DNA of 64,000 nucleotides from Tricholoma matsutake (Eukaryota > Basidiomycota > Agaricomycetes > Agaricales > Tricholomataceae). Location: positions 10,354,001 to 10,418,000 of the forward strand of contig AP026543.1 of the NCBI GenBank assembly GCA_026075535.2. Direction: 5' to 3'. Position numbers and translations under genes: made by a program. Below the pieces are notes generated by a model, which saw only the letters and a list, made by a program, of their open reading frames with translations, was not told the DNA's origin and searched no databases. Below are positions 22,894-32,724 of the stretch, one piece after another (positions within the stretch are counted from its first letter, which is position 1; every line of letters begins with the position of its first letter).

Positions 22894-23106
22894 AGCCGAT
22901 ATCATGTCGATAGGCCCCTGCCTGCCCCTGCACGACACCTCTGTTTAGTTGTTTGCTTGGTTCTACATATCAGCGATGAACCCCATGCCGAGCCCCTACG
23001 AATCGAGATACATCGTCGTCGGCATGTAAAGTTCCGTCGCTGGATAGAACCAAACAACAACTAAATAGAGGCCGTTGTGAAGGCCATCGATATGATATCG
23101 ATAAGC
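22894..23106. repeat. about 210-bp imperfect hairpin (foldback)
   Basis: Arms pair from CAGC..ATATCAT.TCGAT.GGCC at the outside, through CCTCTGTTTAGTTG / CAACTAAATAGAGG and GGTTCTA / TAGAACC, to an inner CATGCCGA / TCGGCATG stem. Each arm is about 100 bases. It could be a foldback MITE or a precursor of a structured RNA. No coding. Confidence 0.6.
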
Positions 23107-23428
23107 TGTGAAGCGGTACAGTGTCGGACACCAGGAACCGACCTCTCGGAGGTTAAAAATCTGCTAATGTATTTCTGTCTTCAAAAGTCCCCGGAATCGA
23201 CTCAGCTTTGCTTTCGGATGAACTCAACCTTTTGTTAAACTTCCAACGTTTAAAATTTTTCCATGTCCCAAATCTGGATTTTGGACCCTTGATGGACCCT
23301 TGATTACTATATATAGGTAGCATGTTACCGAAGGTCAACGAAAACTTGCATGAATTTGAAGAATTACACAAGATTACACATAGACAGATAAGCTAGGCAG
23401 GATTATTTAACATATAATTGTCTTACAG

Positions 23429-23667
23429 GCGAACAGATGGTCAGCCAGCAATTCTGGTCAATTCCAGAGAAGTTGCAATCCCTACAGTCCAAGAAATTCA
23501 CACTAATACCTTCCTCAGCATTTCTCTGCATTCTCGATACTGCTCCACGCAGTGCCATAGAAACTGGGCTTCGGATCGGCATACCAGATCACATTCGGTT
23601 CAACGTCCTAATGAAACAGATTTCAAAAATCTTAATTGTTATGAAGGGCCAAGGCGTTGAGGTCTAG
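23429..23667 (+). pseudogene. possible 3' exon of an unknown gene
   Basis: After a likely acceptor (GTCTTACAG at 23420-23428) the frame GEQMVSQQFWSIPEKLQSLQ continues through LCILDTAPRSAIETGLRI to VMKGQGVEV and TAG. Composition looks coding and CpG is retained. No family recognised; upstream exons not found. Confidence 0.3.
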
Positions 23668-23792
23668 ATGCAAACATGCTGCAGATACGGCCGAGGAGGA
23701 CGGCGATGACGACTAACACATGTCCTATCTAGTAATATTACCTACCTAGAGCGAAATTTTGAGAAAACGACTATTTTTAGCATTTTTTTTCC

Positions 23793-23918
23793 AATGCCTG
23801 ATCCCATGTGCGGATAAAAATGTGACCTGTGGAAGGCCTGAGGCAAAATGCGGATAAAAAATGCACGAAACGGCCTCGAAATTTTTTTATCCGGACGAAA
23901 TTTTTGGGATCAGGCATT
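23793..23918. mobile_element. small palindromic element
   Basis: Perfect 14-base inverted repeats AATGCCTGATCCCA (23793-23806) and TGGGATCAGGCATT (23905-23918), with CGGATAAAAA repeats inside. The sequence CGGGGGTCCT just to the right recalls the tips of MITE family 1. No target duplication seen. Confidence 0.5.
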
Positions 23919-24408
23919 TTGGGGGGTTGTCGGGGGTCCTTAGCTTGCATGGCGGTTATTACCATCGAGTTAGCGACTATCGCTATACCTGATTTAAAAG
24001 TGACGGCTGTAATAATTGCGATGTACCCTAGCAATCCAGTCCTAATATATTCACCTCCACTGCCATGGCATCCGGGATCCCGAGTGTAAAAGCAGTTTAA
24101 AGCACACGGCTCACGAACTAAACTATACTCTTAAGCATCTTTGCCTTTTCCTTCTCGAGAGAGCCTTAGGTGTTTCCTCCTCTTAATTGAGAACTTGTTG
24201 AATCTCACTTACACGTTTCTATCGCAGTCTATAGACCTCTGAACCCAGTACTACAGTGATAAACGTTCAACGTTCAACCAGTACTACCATCAACGTAAGT
24301 CATGAGTCCAGCCTTCACTATGGTTCACAATGACACCCCCATCCGAAAAATTAATTTCCTGGCAAGATCCACTTCATGATAGCTGATCCTATATTTCAAG
24401 TGACAAGG

Positions 24409-24789
24409 ATGAAGCTGTGGTCATCAATAGCGCTGTCAGTCATGGCTGTGCTGTTCCAAGTCGTTCAGGCCTATGACTTCCCACTTGAAGTGAAGTTAAA
24501 TTACTATGGAGACCAGGGGTGTAATGGCCCTTATATGGGAACGTGGAGGAATACTGCATTTTGGACATGCCTGGAGTATAAAATTGATGGCGCGGGATCA
24601 TTCAACATAGCAGGCTGCGAACCAGGGCCGCACTGCGTGTGCGTTTTTTACTCCGAACCAAACTGCCAAGGCGTGTCGGTCGCAGTTTTCTGGGTACAGG
24701 ACTCAGCCGGAAGTTTGACAGGCGATTGTGGAGACACAGCGTCTACTATCAAGGAACCTCAGTCAGTGCAATGTTGGTTGGGGGGGTAA
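24409..24789 (+). CDS. small secreted cysteine-rich protein
   Basis: 126 residues without a stop. The start at 24409 (MKLWSS) is preferred over an upstream ATG at 24376 because it gives a clean signal peptide: K at position 3, a hydrophobic core (IALSVMAVLF) and a cleavage site after VVQA. The mature part has eight cysteines (GDQGC, FWTC, IAGC, GPHC, VC, EPNC, GDC, VQC), which could form four disulfides, and no membrane segment. A 5' UTR intron is possible (GTAAGT near 24296, CTGAT branch-like site, acceptor TTCAAG near 24400). Family not recognised; small secreted cysteine-rich proteins are common in plant-associated and wood-decay fungi. It lies inside the footprint of the Copia element, in a CpG-retaining island. 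Confidence 0.65.
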   Translation: MKLWSSIALSVMAVLFQVVQAYDFPLEVKLNYYGDQGCNGPYMGTWRNTAFWTCLEYKIDGAGSFNIAGCEPGPHCVCVFYSEPNCQGVSVAVFWVQDSAGSLTGDCGDTASTIKEPQSVQCWLGG

Positions 24790-25967
24790 ACATATCACTT
24801 CAAACAGCTAGGGGTAGCTGGGTCAGAGGGGGAGCTGGAACTTAATTATCAGGAAAATGACACGCCATTGGGGTTTCTAGGCGGTCTGATCCGTCTGTAG
24901 ATACTAGTGATGCTGGAAATGAGCTTTGGAAGAATCTCGCAGAAATGTGTGATGGCAATGTTGAACTTCCCAGTTTGGCAATTATCGGACTTGAAAAAAA
25001 ATAAGAACTTGTCTCCTCACCATCTCTATCGCCCTTGTTGCTTGTTTTCCATTCGTTACTGTATCAAGCTATCACTGTTTTTCCAAGGCCAACACATGAG
25101 GACAACGACAACGACAACGACAATGAAGAGGAGCACAGAAACAAGGAGGTAGTGATGTTCCGGCCCGGCTTGGCCTGAAAGCCTCGGCTTTGGCTTGGCC
25201 TGAGGCGGCTTTGGCTTCCTCAAACCTCAGGCCAGGCCAAAGTCGCCACTCACGGCTTGGCTCCGGCTTGGTTTGGCCCAGGCCGCGGCTTTTGTATGCA
25301 AGCATGGATTTTCGCATACAGTACGCGAATAGTCGACAATTTGAGGACTACAAATGTCCACCACAAACATAGCAGTTGTAATCTATAAAAAATTTGTGAG
25401 GCGAGGAGACGAGTCGTAGTCGACGCATAGTCACCACCGTATTTCTTTCAGCCATCACAATCCCCCATCCCTTTCCAATATCTGAGTCATTCCCAATTAT
25501 CTGTTCCTCATCCTAGCATCGCTCTTCATCATCAGCTTTTGGTTCTCGTTGTCGCCCATTTGCTGTAGGTCTTCACTGTGCCATCCAGTGAGTAGGTGCT
25601 CGCTGCAGTTATGATGCTGTCATCAAATGTTTAGATCTCAAAAATGCATGAAAACAGTTAGTTAATAGAAAAACATATGAGCAAGCCTACCTTGGTCCCA
25701 AACTGTCCAGTCCCTGGTGTTGTTCTCCTGTGGGGTTTGGATTGAAGGACATTGTGGCAGTGGAGTGATCGGGACGTAGAATCTGTCATCGCCAAGAGTA
25801 TAGGATCATATTGGTGATCAAGTTTTATACCTTCCTTGTTGGTCATTGGCCTGACTCAGAGCAGGGGTGGATGTCCTAAAATTGAATGAAAACAATGCGG
25901 TTACTTGAACAAAACAAGTAAGGATGAGTACAACAGAACTTATCTAGGACACAAACGACATCCGAAC

Positions 25968-26823
25968 TAGGGTTCGGTTAAAAAATTATTTGCTGAGTTA
26001 GAAACTAGTTATTAACTATGACCTCTGAGGGAGGGTTTTTAACATAGGTTACTAACACAGTCATTAATAACCTGTTAAATATGTTAAAAAGAATTTTAAC
26101 TAGTTAAAAATAAAAGTCAATGTTAAAAACTATCCCAGTCAATGACAAGCTTAGCCATGCATCCTACACCTAGTGTATGTGTACCTTGATTGTCTGGCTG
26201 CACAGTCAATGGAATATCAATTTTATTGCCCCCTGAATGAGTGTTCAGCATTCCGACAAGAACAGAAGAGCTCAAGTCAATATCTTCATCAATGTTGAAT
26301 TCATCATCCTCATTGTCGATGCCAGAATGGGGACCATCAGAATCAGATTCCTCATCAGACTGGCTGTCATTGTTGCCAATGGCCTGAGAACCATGTGTAG
26401 TATCTGAAGAAGTTCTGAGAAAACTGGCTTCAAGATCTTTATCAATGTCATAGAAGTGGACAGATGGATGACAGATCTTCTTGCTTGGCTCCACTGACTT
26501 GGATTTCTATCAAGCCAAGTTGCTATGAGAAACTAGGTCATAGAAATTTATAGTATACAAGGCTCACCTCAATGCTGTCCCAGTTGACGTTGACATCTCT
26601 TAGAATGAGGGGAAAAGCCTGATGGACATTGAACAGGACAGTGAGGTTGCCAGAAGTCACACCATATAAATTCCAAGTGATCAACCAAGATATTTCATCA
26701 GATAGTTTCTAACAATTTTTAACATGACCTCCTGGAGGACACAGTTAGAAACTGGTTAATAACCAGTTAATAACCAGTTAATAATTCTGTGTTAAATATT
26801 ATGGCTTTTTTAACCGAACCCTA
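25968..26823. mobile_element. nested hAT-like element, perfect 8-bp duplication
   Basis: 856 bp with 18-base inverted tips TAGGGTTCGGTTAAAAAA, flanked by ATCCGAAC at 25960-25967 and 26824-26831. Subterminal regions repeat TTAACTAGTTA-like and AACCAGTTAATAA motifs. It carries an intron-bearing coding fragment on the minus strand. Confidence 0.9.
26123..26706 (-). pseudogene. captured gene fragment or element protein with one intron
   Basis: On the minus strand an exon reads EISWLITWNLYGVTSGNLTV and LFNVHQAFPLILRDVNVNWD up to SIE. A 61-nt intron (26507-26567, GTGAGC donor, TAG acceptor) follows. The second exon has KSKSVEPSKKICHPSVHFYD, an acidic serine/aspartate-rich stretch, and ends VIDWDSF at a stop at 26123. 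Both exons join in phase 0. The acidic middle is DSQSDEESDSDG. The open coding region fills most of the nested hAT-like element. I do not recognise the family; no hAT dimerisation domain is visible. The 5' end is not defined. Confidence 0.4.
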
Positions 26824-27304
26824 ATCCGAACATACACCCTGCACATCATTTTCTGTCTCTATTGGTCATTCTCCAATCATTGAGGATCTGTGCATAATGG
26901 GCTGTTCAAATGAGTATGTTGATTACATCAGCCTGAGTGTTTGCGGCAGACCTACTGTATAGTTTGAAGTTTAAGGTTTGATTGGAAGTTTTGATGCATT
27001 GATGCCCAAAAGCCCACCCTATATACTTGAGTAAAGCTTACTGAAAAGCTGCAGCCTGATGGCCTGGCTTTGGCTTTTCAAGACTGCAGGCTGGGCCAAA
27101 GCTGCAATGAAGCCGTCTTCAGGGCTTGGCCTGGCTCGGCCTATTTGGGCCCAGCTTGGCCTGGCTCATGGCCTGAGGCTGGGCCAAGCACATCACTATG
27201 AGGAGGAGCATGGAAACAATAAAGAGGATGGCAACGATGAGGACAGCAATGATGAATGCCTGGCAAACCAGGATGACAGGCACAATGAGGAAAGAAGAAA
27301 AACA

Positions 27305-27335
27305 GCCCAAGAGATGTCAAGGACATCTCTTGGGC
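27305..27335. repeat. perfect 14-bp hairpin
   Basis: GCCCAAGAGATGTC, a 3-base loop, then the exact reverse complement. A degraded relative with the same GGAGATGTCA.CATCT core lies at about 35045-35073. Confidence 0.7.
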
Positions 27336-27336
27336 C

Positions 27337-28647
27337 ATATGTAAGTTTCTTTTCTTATTTCTGTTTGTTGCTACTAATTAACAATTTCAGGACTAATCCA
27401 ATGATGACAGCTAAGACCAACACCAAGGCAAATGATGAAGACAACAACCATGAAAAGTATATTGTGTTTGACATGTCAATATGTATACAGGTGATGAATG
27501 GCAAGCTGCAAAGCGCAAGCCTATCTGACACTCAGCATCAAGTTTAGGACCAGGAGGATCTAAGGCGACATGTTGGCCATATCAAACTCCACCAGAACCT
27601 GGCAGGATGGTATATAACTACCTGTACTTTACTGTCTATAGTGTGGTACATGCATGACTGTCATTACAGTAAGGATTGATATATCAAAACAACTGTAATT
27701 GCATGCTCAGGTAGACATCCCACATGACAACCAGCAGCCTGTTAGTCATTGTCCCACCATTTTCCTGCCCGCTATTAGAGTAATTATAGCTTTTTCATCT
27801 CACCTTCAGATCTGTTTTTTAACCATGGTTCATTGTGGATTGATGCAGAATTGATGGGACTTCTACTTCTTGTATCATATTCCACCTGATCATCAAATTG
27901 ACAGGTCCACAATATTTCTGATCAGCTTCACTTCATGACATGTTCTATCCATATGTTTGATCTGTCAGATACTATGTTTTGTTACTTCCAAGAAATGGTA
28001 TATTTTTTAATCTACAGGTTGTGGCAAAGGCTTGTTGGTGGCCACTGGCATCAGATACCTTCATTCTACATCATGGTAGTCTCCAGTGTTTCATGATCCT
28101 ATTTTCACCTGTCAAAACATATTTTTATTTTTTCAATGGATCATGGCAGGGGCTCCCGTCGAGCATTCACACCACTCAGCGCTGCCTAGAGCTTGCTAAG
28201 TTACTTACTGTTCACCCCATGACCCCACTGCCCAATTGCCCATCATTGGTTCACCCTGTTACCCCATCCAATTTTTTTGTTGCTTCATCCCTATGCCAGC
28301 CCATCTGCATATTGCTCCACCAGTTTTGTAGGGTTGATCTGTGATGATAGCGAAAGGAAGACTGGTGGGGAAGTGAAATGCAAGGACTGTGGGACCTCCA
28401 TCAGGGTACAGTCTGAAAGAGTTTGAAATTAAAATACACAGGGTGATGAATACATACATCATGGTACACCTGATCCAGTGACCTAATCATCTAACCTGCA
28501 TCCATTGTGTCCAGTGTGTCCTTCTCATTCTTTTGGGTTCATCTTGATTACCTCATGTTGAGACTTGGTGCTAGCATTGTCATTGCAGGTTTGGTGCAGT
28601 ATCACGCAGTCTTGGTGAAGGCTCTGAACTTTACACTGCCCCACATA
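27337..28647. other. no gene recognised, CpG-poor
   Basis: Only short open frames without motifs. The sequence belongs to the cargo between the Copia reverse transcriptase and RNase H. Confidence 0.4.
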
Positions 28648-29090
28648 GTCCTGGAGGAATCCTGGTAGTCCTGGTGGACTGGTGGGATTCCTGGCAGATT
28701 CCTGGTAGGACTGGTAAACACATGTAGGAATTACCAGGATTCCTGGTGGATTCCTGGTGAATTCCTGGTCTTCCTGGTAAAGTTGTAGAGAATCAAGTGA
28801 GTAAGTAATTACCAGGATTCCTGGTGGAGTCCTGGTGGAGTCCTGGTCTTCCTGGCAAAGTTGTAGAGAATCAAGTGAGTAAGGAATTACCAGGATTCCT
28901 GGTAGATTCCTGGTGGAGTCCTGGTATTCCTGGTCTTCCTGCAAAGTTGTAGAGAATCAAGTGAGTAAGGAATTACCAGGATTCCTGGTGGAGTCCTGGT
29001 AAAGTTTTGAAGTACCAGGGGTGAAGGGGTAATTCCTGGTGGAGTCCTGGTGGAGTCCTGGTATTCCTGGTAGAGTCCTGGCAAATTTTT
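28648..29090. repeat. TTCCTGGTGGAG minisatellite with higher-order units
   Basis: Degenerate 11-12-bp units (TCCTGGTGGAG, TTCCTGGTGGA) are grouped into larger units of about 78-86 bp that each contain AGTTGTAGAGAATCAAGTGA (starting near 28781, 28859 and 28945). Units are contiguous and variable, so it is not a CRISPR array. Pro-Gly-rich frames through it are artefacts. Confidence 0.85.
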
Positions 29091-29159
29091 GAAGTAAAGG
29101 GTAGAGAACCAAGTACCAAGTATATTTGTTGGTACATAAGTTAGGCAAACTAGTTAATA

Positions 29160-29675
29160 GTTAAGGGCACAAGCGACCTTTGGTTGACATTCGGTGGATA
29201 TGGAGGGGAGTTAATGGGCTTTGCTGATGTTGATGGAAACATGGCTGAGGATTGTCATGCCATTTTGGGGTATGCTTTCATTCTTCATGGGGGCACTGTT
29301 TCGTGGAGTGCTAAACATCAAGAGATCATCTCTCTCTCCACCACCGAGAGCAAGTATGTCACTGCTACTCATGCTGCCAAAGAAGCCTTGTGGCTGCATT
29401 CCCTTATTGCATAGCTTTTCACAGCTGACCTTGACCCCACCACTCTTTTCTTGGACAATCAATCTGCTATTGCACTTACTCAAGATCATCAGTACCATGC
29501 ATGGACCAAACACATTGACATTCATTTCCACTTCATCTGTTGGATCATTGAAAAAGGTTCTATTTGGCTCATTTACTGCCCTACCAATGACATGGTAGCT
29601 GACACTCTTACCAAAGCCCTTCCCTTGGCAAAAGTCAAGCACTTTGCATCGCAGCTTGGACTCTCGCAAGCTTGA
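29160..29675 (+). pseudogene. Copia RNase H domain, 3' end of pol
   Basis: Resumes as GTSDLWLTFGGYGGELMGFA, then DVDGNMAED (first catalytic region), GTVSWSAKHQEIISLSTTES and YVTATHAAKEALWL, a TAG at 29412-29414, then LFLDNQSAIALTQDHQYH and KHIDIHFHFICWIIEKG, ending LPLAKVKHFASQLGLSQA. These are the usual Copia RNase H and tail motifs. A purine tract AGGGGGAG lies between the stop codon and the LTR and would be the polypurine tract. Several expected arginines are H or C, in line with CpG loss at this end of the element. Confidence 0.85.
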
Positions 29676-29682
29676 GGGGGAG

Positions 29683-30058
29683 TGTTGGATTAGCAAGCTG
29701 TGCTCCATCCCAAGCACCAGACTGTTCTCCCTTGTATGTACCCATACCTTTGTTGCACCTGTACTTTCTTCTATTTAGCCTTTTTTACCTTTGCTTATGC
29801 ATAACTACCATACCTTACCACATGGTCACTCATAGCTTAAAACATTTGTACTGTTTGTACTCGCACCTCAGCTGCTTGCTCTTGCTCCCGTGCACAAACA
29901 CTGAGGTGAATATTTCTACTTTACTTTAATTATATTCTTGTACTTACATTTACCTGTAGTCTCATTACACTACATTTAGGTAAATATACTCAGCTGCTTG
30001 CTCTCACTCCTGCATGCAAACACTGAGTCTCGTTACACTACATTTAGCTATTCTTACA
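29683..30058 (+). repeat. right LTR of the Copia element, with 122-bp insertion
   Basis: Matches the left LTR except for CpG changes and an extra 122 bp. The extra part contains unrelated AT-rich sequence plus a second copy of the CAGCTGCTTGCTC...CTGAG segment and of CATTACACTACATTTAG. Confidence 0.9.
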
Positions 30059-30445
30059 CACCTAGTGTTGCAAAATGGCCTCCTCAAGCAGTGAGCACAA
30101 AAACATCAGCCACAGTCAAGGCTTGTGGATCGGATGCATTTATGCATAATAGATAGGTTTGTCTTTTCATTTTGTAAGATCACATCTGAGTAGCATTGCA
30201 GATGCATGTATAGCAAAATTTGGGCATAATGAAATCTTTCACTCTCATGTTAATTATTGGCTTCAACAGGCATATTTTCTTATACTACTCAAGTTACTTA
30301 TTTTGATTTCTCCAGGACAAAAAGTGCATGTTCCTGCATGAGAGGTGGTTTGTAGTTGGACATGACAATTTGGACACAATCCACTAAATCTCAGTGTTGA
30401 AAATCTACTGTGACCCAGCTGTGAAAGAATTTGCAACACTAGGTG
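30059..30445. mobile_element. short element with 16-bp inverted ends
   Basis: CACCTAGTGTTGCAAA at 30059-30074 is repeated in inverse at 30430-30445. The Copia element inserted exactly at its left tip, so the CACCT duplication is part of the inverted repeat. Inside, a frame with CMFLHERWFVVGHDNLDTIH near 30313-30387 looks coding but is unassigned. Confidence 0.5.
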
Positions 30446-31323
30446 AATTAAGTACCCTTACTCTCCCCCACACTGACATCTGAAAAAAGAAGGTTGTTCA
30501 CACAGTCAAAAATTTAATACATTTTTTTTAAATTTTAACTATCACATGATTTTGAGTGCTAAGAAAATGGGTCAAAAAATAAATTAACCTAAGAAGGTAT
30601 AACACAATTAAATACATAAAAAAACCCCCCTCACACAAATGCGAGGAGGGCAAGCAACAATATCAATTGAAACCAAAAAAAGAAAGAAAAGGAAAGGAAA
30701 TTCCACCTGGGAGGGGGTCAATGCAGCTGATGTTGTTCCTGTTGCTATTGTTGTCATCATTGTCCCCTCATCTGTGTTGCTTCTGCTCCTGTCATCATTG
30801 CTCCCTGTTTCCACCCCCACAAGCAGTCACTAGCAGCAGGTGGAGGGGTGCTGTTCATGCCCATCGTCCCATCATCATTGTTGCACCTCCTCTCACCTCA
30901 TGCTCCCCATTTCCACCCCATGAGCAGTTGCTCGCAGTGGCAGTTGGGGGTGATGTGGTTGATGGTGGTGGCCATCATTGTCTTTGCCAGTGTGATTGTC
31001 ATGCAGTGGGGGGTTCTGGGTCATTCCTGTCTGCATTGATGTCCCTGCTCCATCTTGTTGTTGTTGTTGTTGTACTGTTGTTGTTGTCATTCTTCCTGCT
31101 CCCTGTGTTCCACTCTGCAAGCAGTCAATTGTGGTGGCAGTTGTGGGTGGGGTGGCAGTGGTTGGTACCTCATCATCCTGGTTCTGTCCTCTTTTGCTGT
31201 CATCTGTCTTTGCCCCCCCATCCACCCTGTGGCCATCATCATCATCCTGTCCTTCCCTCCTTGTTGTTGTTGGTTGCATGGTCCCTGTCCCTGTCATCTC
31301 TCAGTCCCATCATCTGGTGTGCA
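30446..31323. other. CpG-depleted repeat DNA
   Basis: Rich in TTGTTGTTG and CATCATT-type simple sequence. Only two CG dinucleotides occur between 30721 and 31320. It contains GAGCAGTTGCTCGCAG-type palindromes near 30920 and 31115. Histidine- or leucine-rich open frames here are compositional. Confidence 0.55.
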
Positions 31324-32270
31324 TCACTTAGTCACTGCTACTTTGGAACAAGCCACCAAATCAGCCAGAGGCTCAAATTTTTTTTGGTAAGGGTGCCATC
31401 TCTGAGTGATGGCAAGTGAATCAGACAGGGACACAATGTCAGCAATGATTGGAAAAATAGCTAGATTATTTATGTACATAATGAGGAGGAGAGTTGTCCA
31501 CTCCATCTCTTGGGTGCAATGGCAAGAAAGATACCCTGACACCTCATTGCCGCAGCTTCCAAAGCTCATTGTGGAAGGGGTAGTAGGCCTGTTCACCAAC
31601 TTCCCCATCCCTGGGAATTTTGTCATGGATGCACCATCACACACCAGAACTCTTGGACTGCCATATACCCTCCCCTTTTTCTTACATTCTTCAATACTTC
31701 TAGTTATTAACTTTGTCTTCATCCATTACAGGATATTATTTGATCTCTCTCAACATGAACAATGTCATCTCTTCATACAATGCATCAATCACACGTCCCA
31801 TCATGTTTTGATGCTTCCTTGGCTCTTGCACCAACAGCTCCACTGTCAGCAAGATGGAACAGTCCTGGTTGTTAATTATTTTTGCATCTGACACTTCTTT
31901 TTTCTATTTATAACTCATCTTGGCGATGATCTGGAATTTGACCTGATTTCTCTTTCCTTGGCTAGTCAGCTTCTGAACTGATGGGTCAATCAACTGGATG
32001 ATAGGGTTGAGGGACATCATTTGAGTGTTCTCCACACTTGCTGGGGGTACAGGCGATGTGATGTCAATAGAGAACCTTGACAACAGTCCTCTCCCCAACA
32101 CATCCCCAGTTGCTGAAACCCTGAGATGAGGACTCGACGACACCACCCCAACATCATCCGCCATGCAAACACTGACCTTATCTTGAAGATCAACAACACT
32201 TTCTGAACTCGACAATCTTGCTTCTTTGTTAGTTTATCTCTCTGGTTGATTGGTCTTGTTGGCACAAGAG
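31324..32270 (-). pseudogene. possible two-part gene relic of unknown function
   Basis: On the minus strand the upstream part reads SSSESVVDLQDKVSVCMADD, SRFSIDITSPVPPASVENTQ and NPIIQLIDPSVQKLTSQGKR, ending KMSYK at a stop at 31904. After about 180 unclear bases a second part reads RSIEECKKKGRVYGSPRVLV, CDGASMTKFPGMGKLVNRPT and IADIVSLSDSLAITQRWHPY. Composition suggests coding, but I recognise no family. Whether the parts are exons of one gene is inference. Confidence 0.3.
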
Positions 32271-32724
32271 AACACTCTCATTTCATGTTCCCCCTTAAGT
32301 TTCCCTCCAAGTTTATGAAGATTACCCAAGTTTTCTACACACAAAGGTGTAGAAGTTAAGCTAAGTGTTCAAGTTATAAGTCTTTCAGTCCAGTTTCTTC
32401 AGTTCTCTTGAAATTCCATTACTACAAGTTATATTTCCAGTGAACTGGTATACTTTGTCACTCCTACTAAAGTCCATTGAGCCACTTTCACTTAGACACA
32501 TCAAATCTTTGTTTTCGACAATACCAGCACATAATCTTGTTGGTTGCATCTTTGATCAACGTTGATCACTCCTCTCACTACATGTTTCACACTGTCTTCA
32601 TTCTAGTGCATTACTGCACACCCCTTTTCCTTTTGGTGAGCTTTTGGCTCGCTTACCTACTCTCTTCCTCCCATTTATCTGCTCTTGCTTACTGTTCCTC
32701 CCATATCATGACCACCTGGTCTAT

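Larger units (their letters stand above)
25150..27198. mobile_element. hAT-like element (family A, copy 2)
   Basis: Ends TAGTGATGTTCCGGCCCGGC and the inverted GGGCCAAGCACATCACTA match the family at 19466-21232, with the same GGCCCGGC/TTGGCT subterminal repeats. Flanks are CAAGGAGG (25142-25149) and TGAGGAGG (27199-27206), which fit an original 8-bp CGAGGAGG that mutated to CA on one side and TG on the other. It hosts another hAT-like element at 25968-26823. Confidence 0.8.
7848..30058 (+). mobile_element. Ty1/Copia retrotransposon, expanded to 22 kb by nested insertions
   Basis: The left LTR (7848-8101) and right LTR (29683-30058) both start TGTTGG and end TTACA. The element is flanked by CACCT at 7843-7847 and 30059-30063, a 5-bp target duplication. 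Domains run in Copia order: gag with zinc knuckle, protease, integrase, reverse transcriptase, RNase H, then a purine-rich tract just before the right LTR. The coding part is cut twice: by an LTR element at 10903-15675, and by about 12.7 kb of other DNA between reverse transcriptase (ending near 16431) and RNase H (resuming near 29160), with some of the original sequence lost there. Stops and frameshifts make it non-autonomous. Confidence 0.9.

Noticed and set aside
27059..27547. 162-codon plus-strand frame across the right end of a hAT-like element
   Set aside because: It runs through the inverted repeat and target site, mirrors repeats on the other strand and has no domain.
28525..29148. 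Minus-strand frames with repeated proline- and glycine-rich residues
   Set aside because: They follow the minisatellite and have no start context or domain; the repeat units are contiguous, so it is also not a CRISPR array.
30667..31419. Long histidine/leucine/cysteine-rich frames on both strands
   Set aside because: Compositional: the DNA is TTG/CAT-rich repeat sequence with no coding motif.
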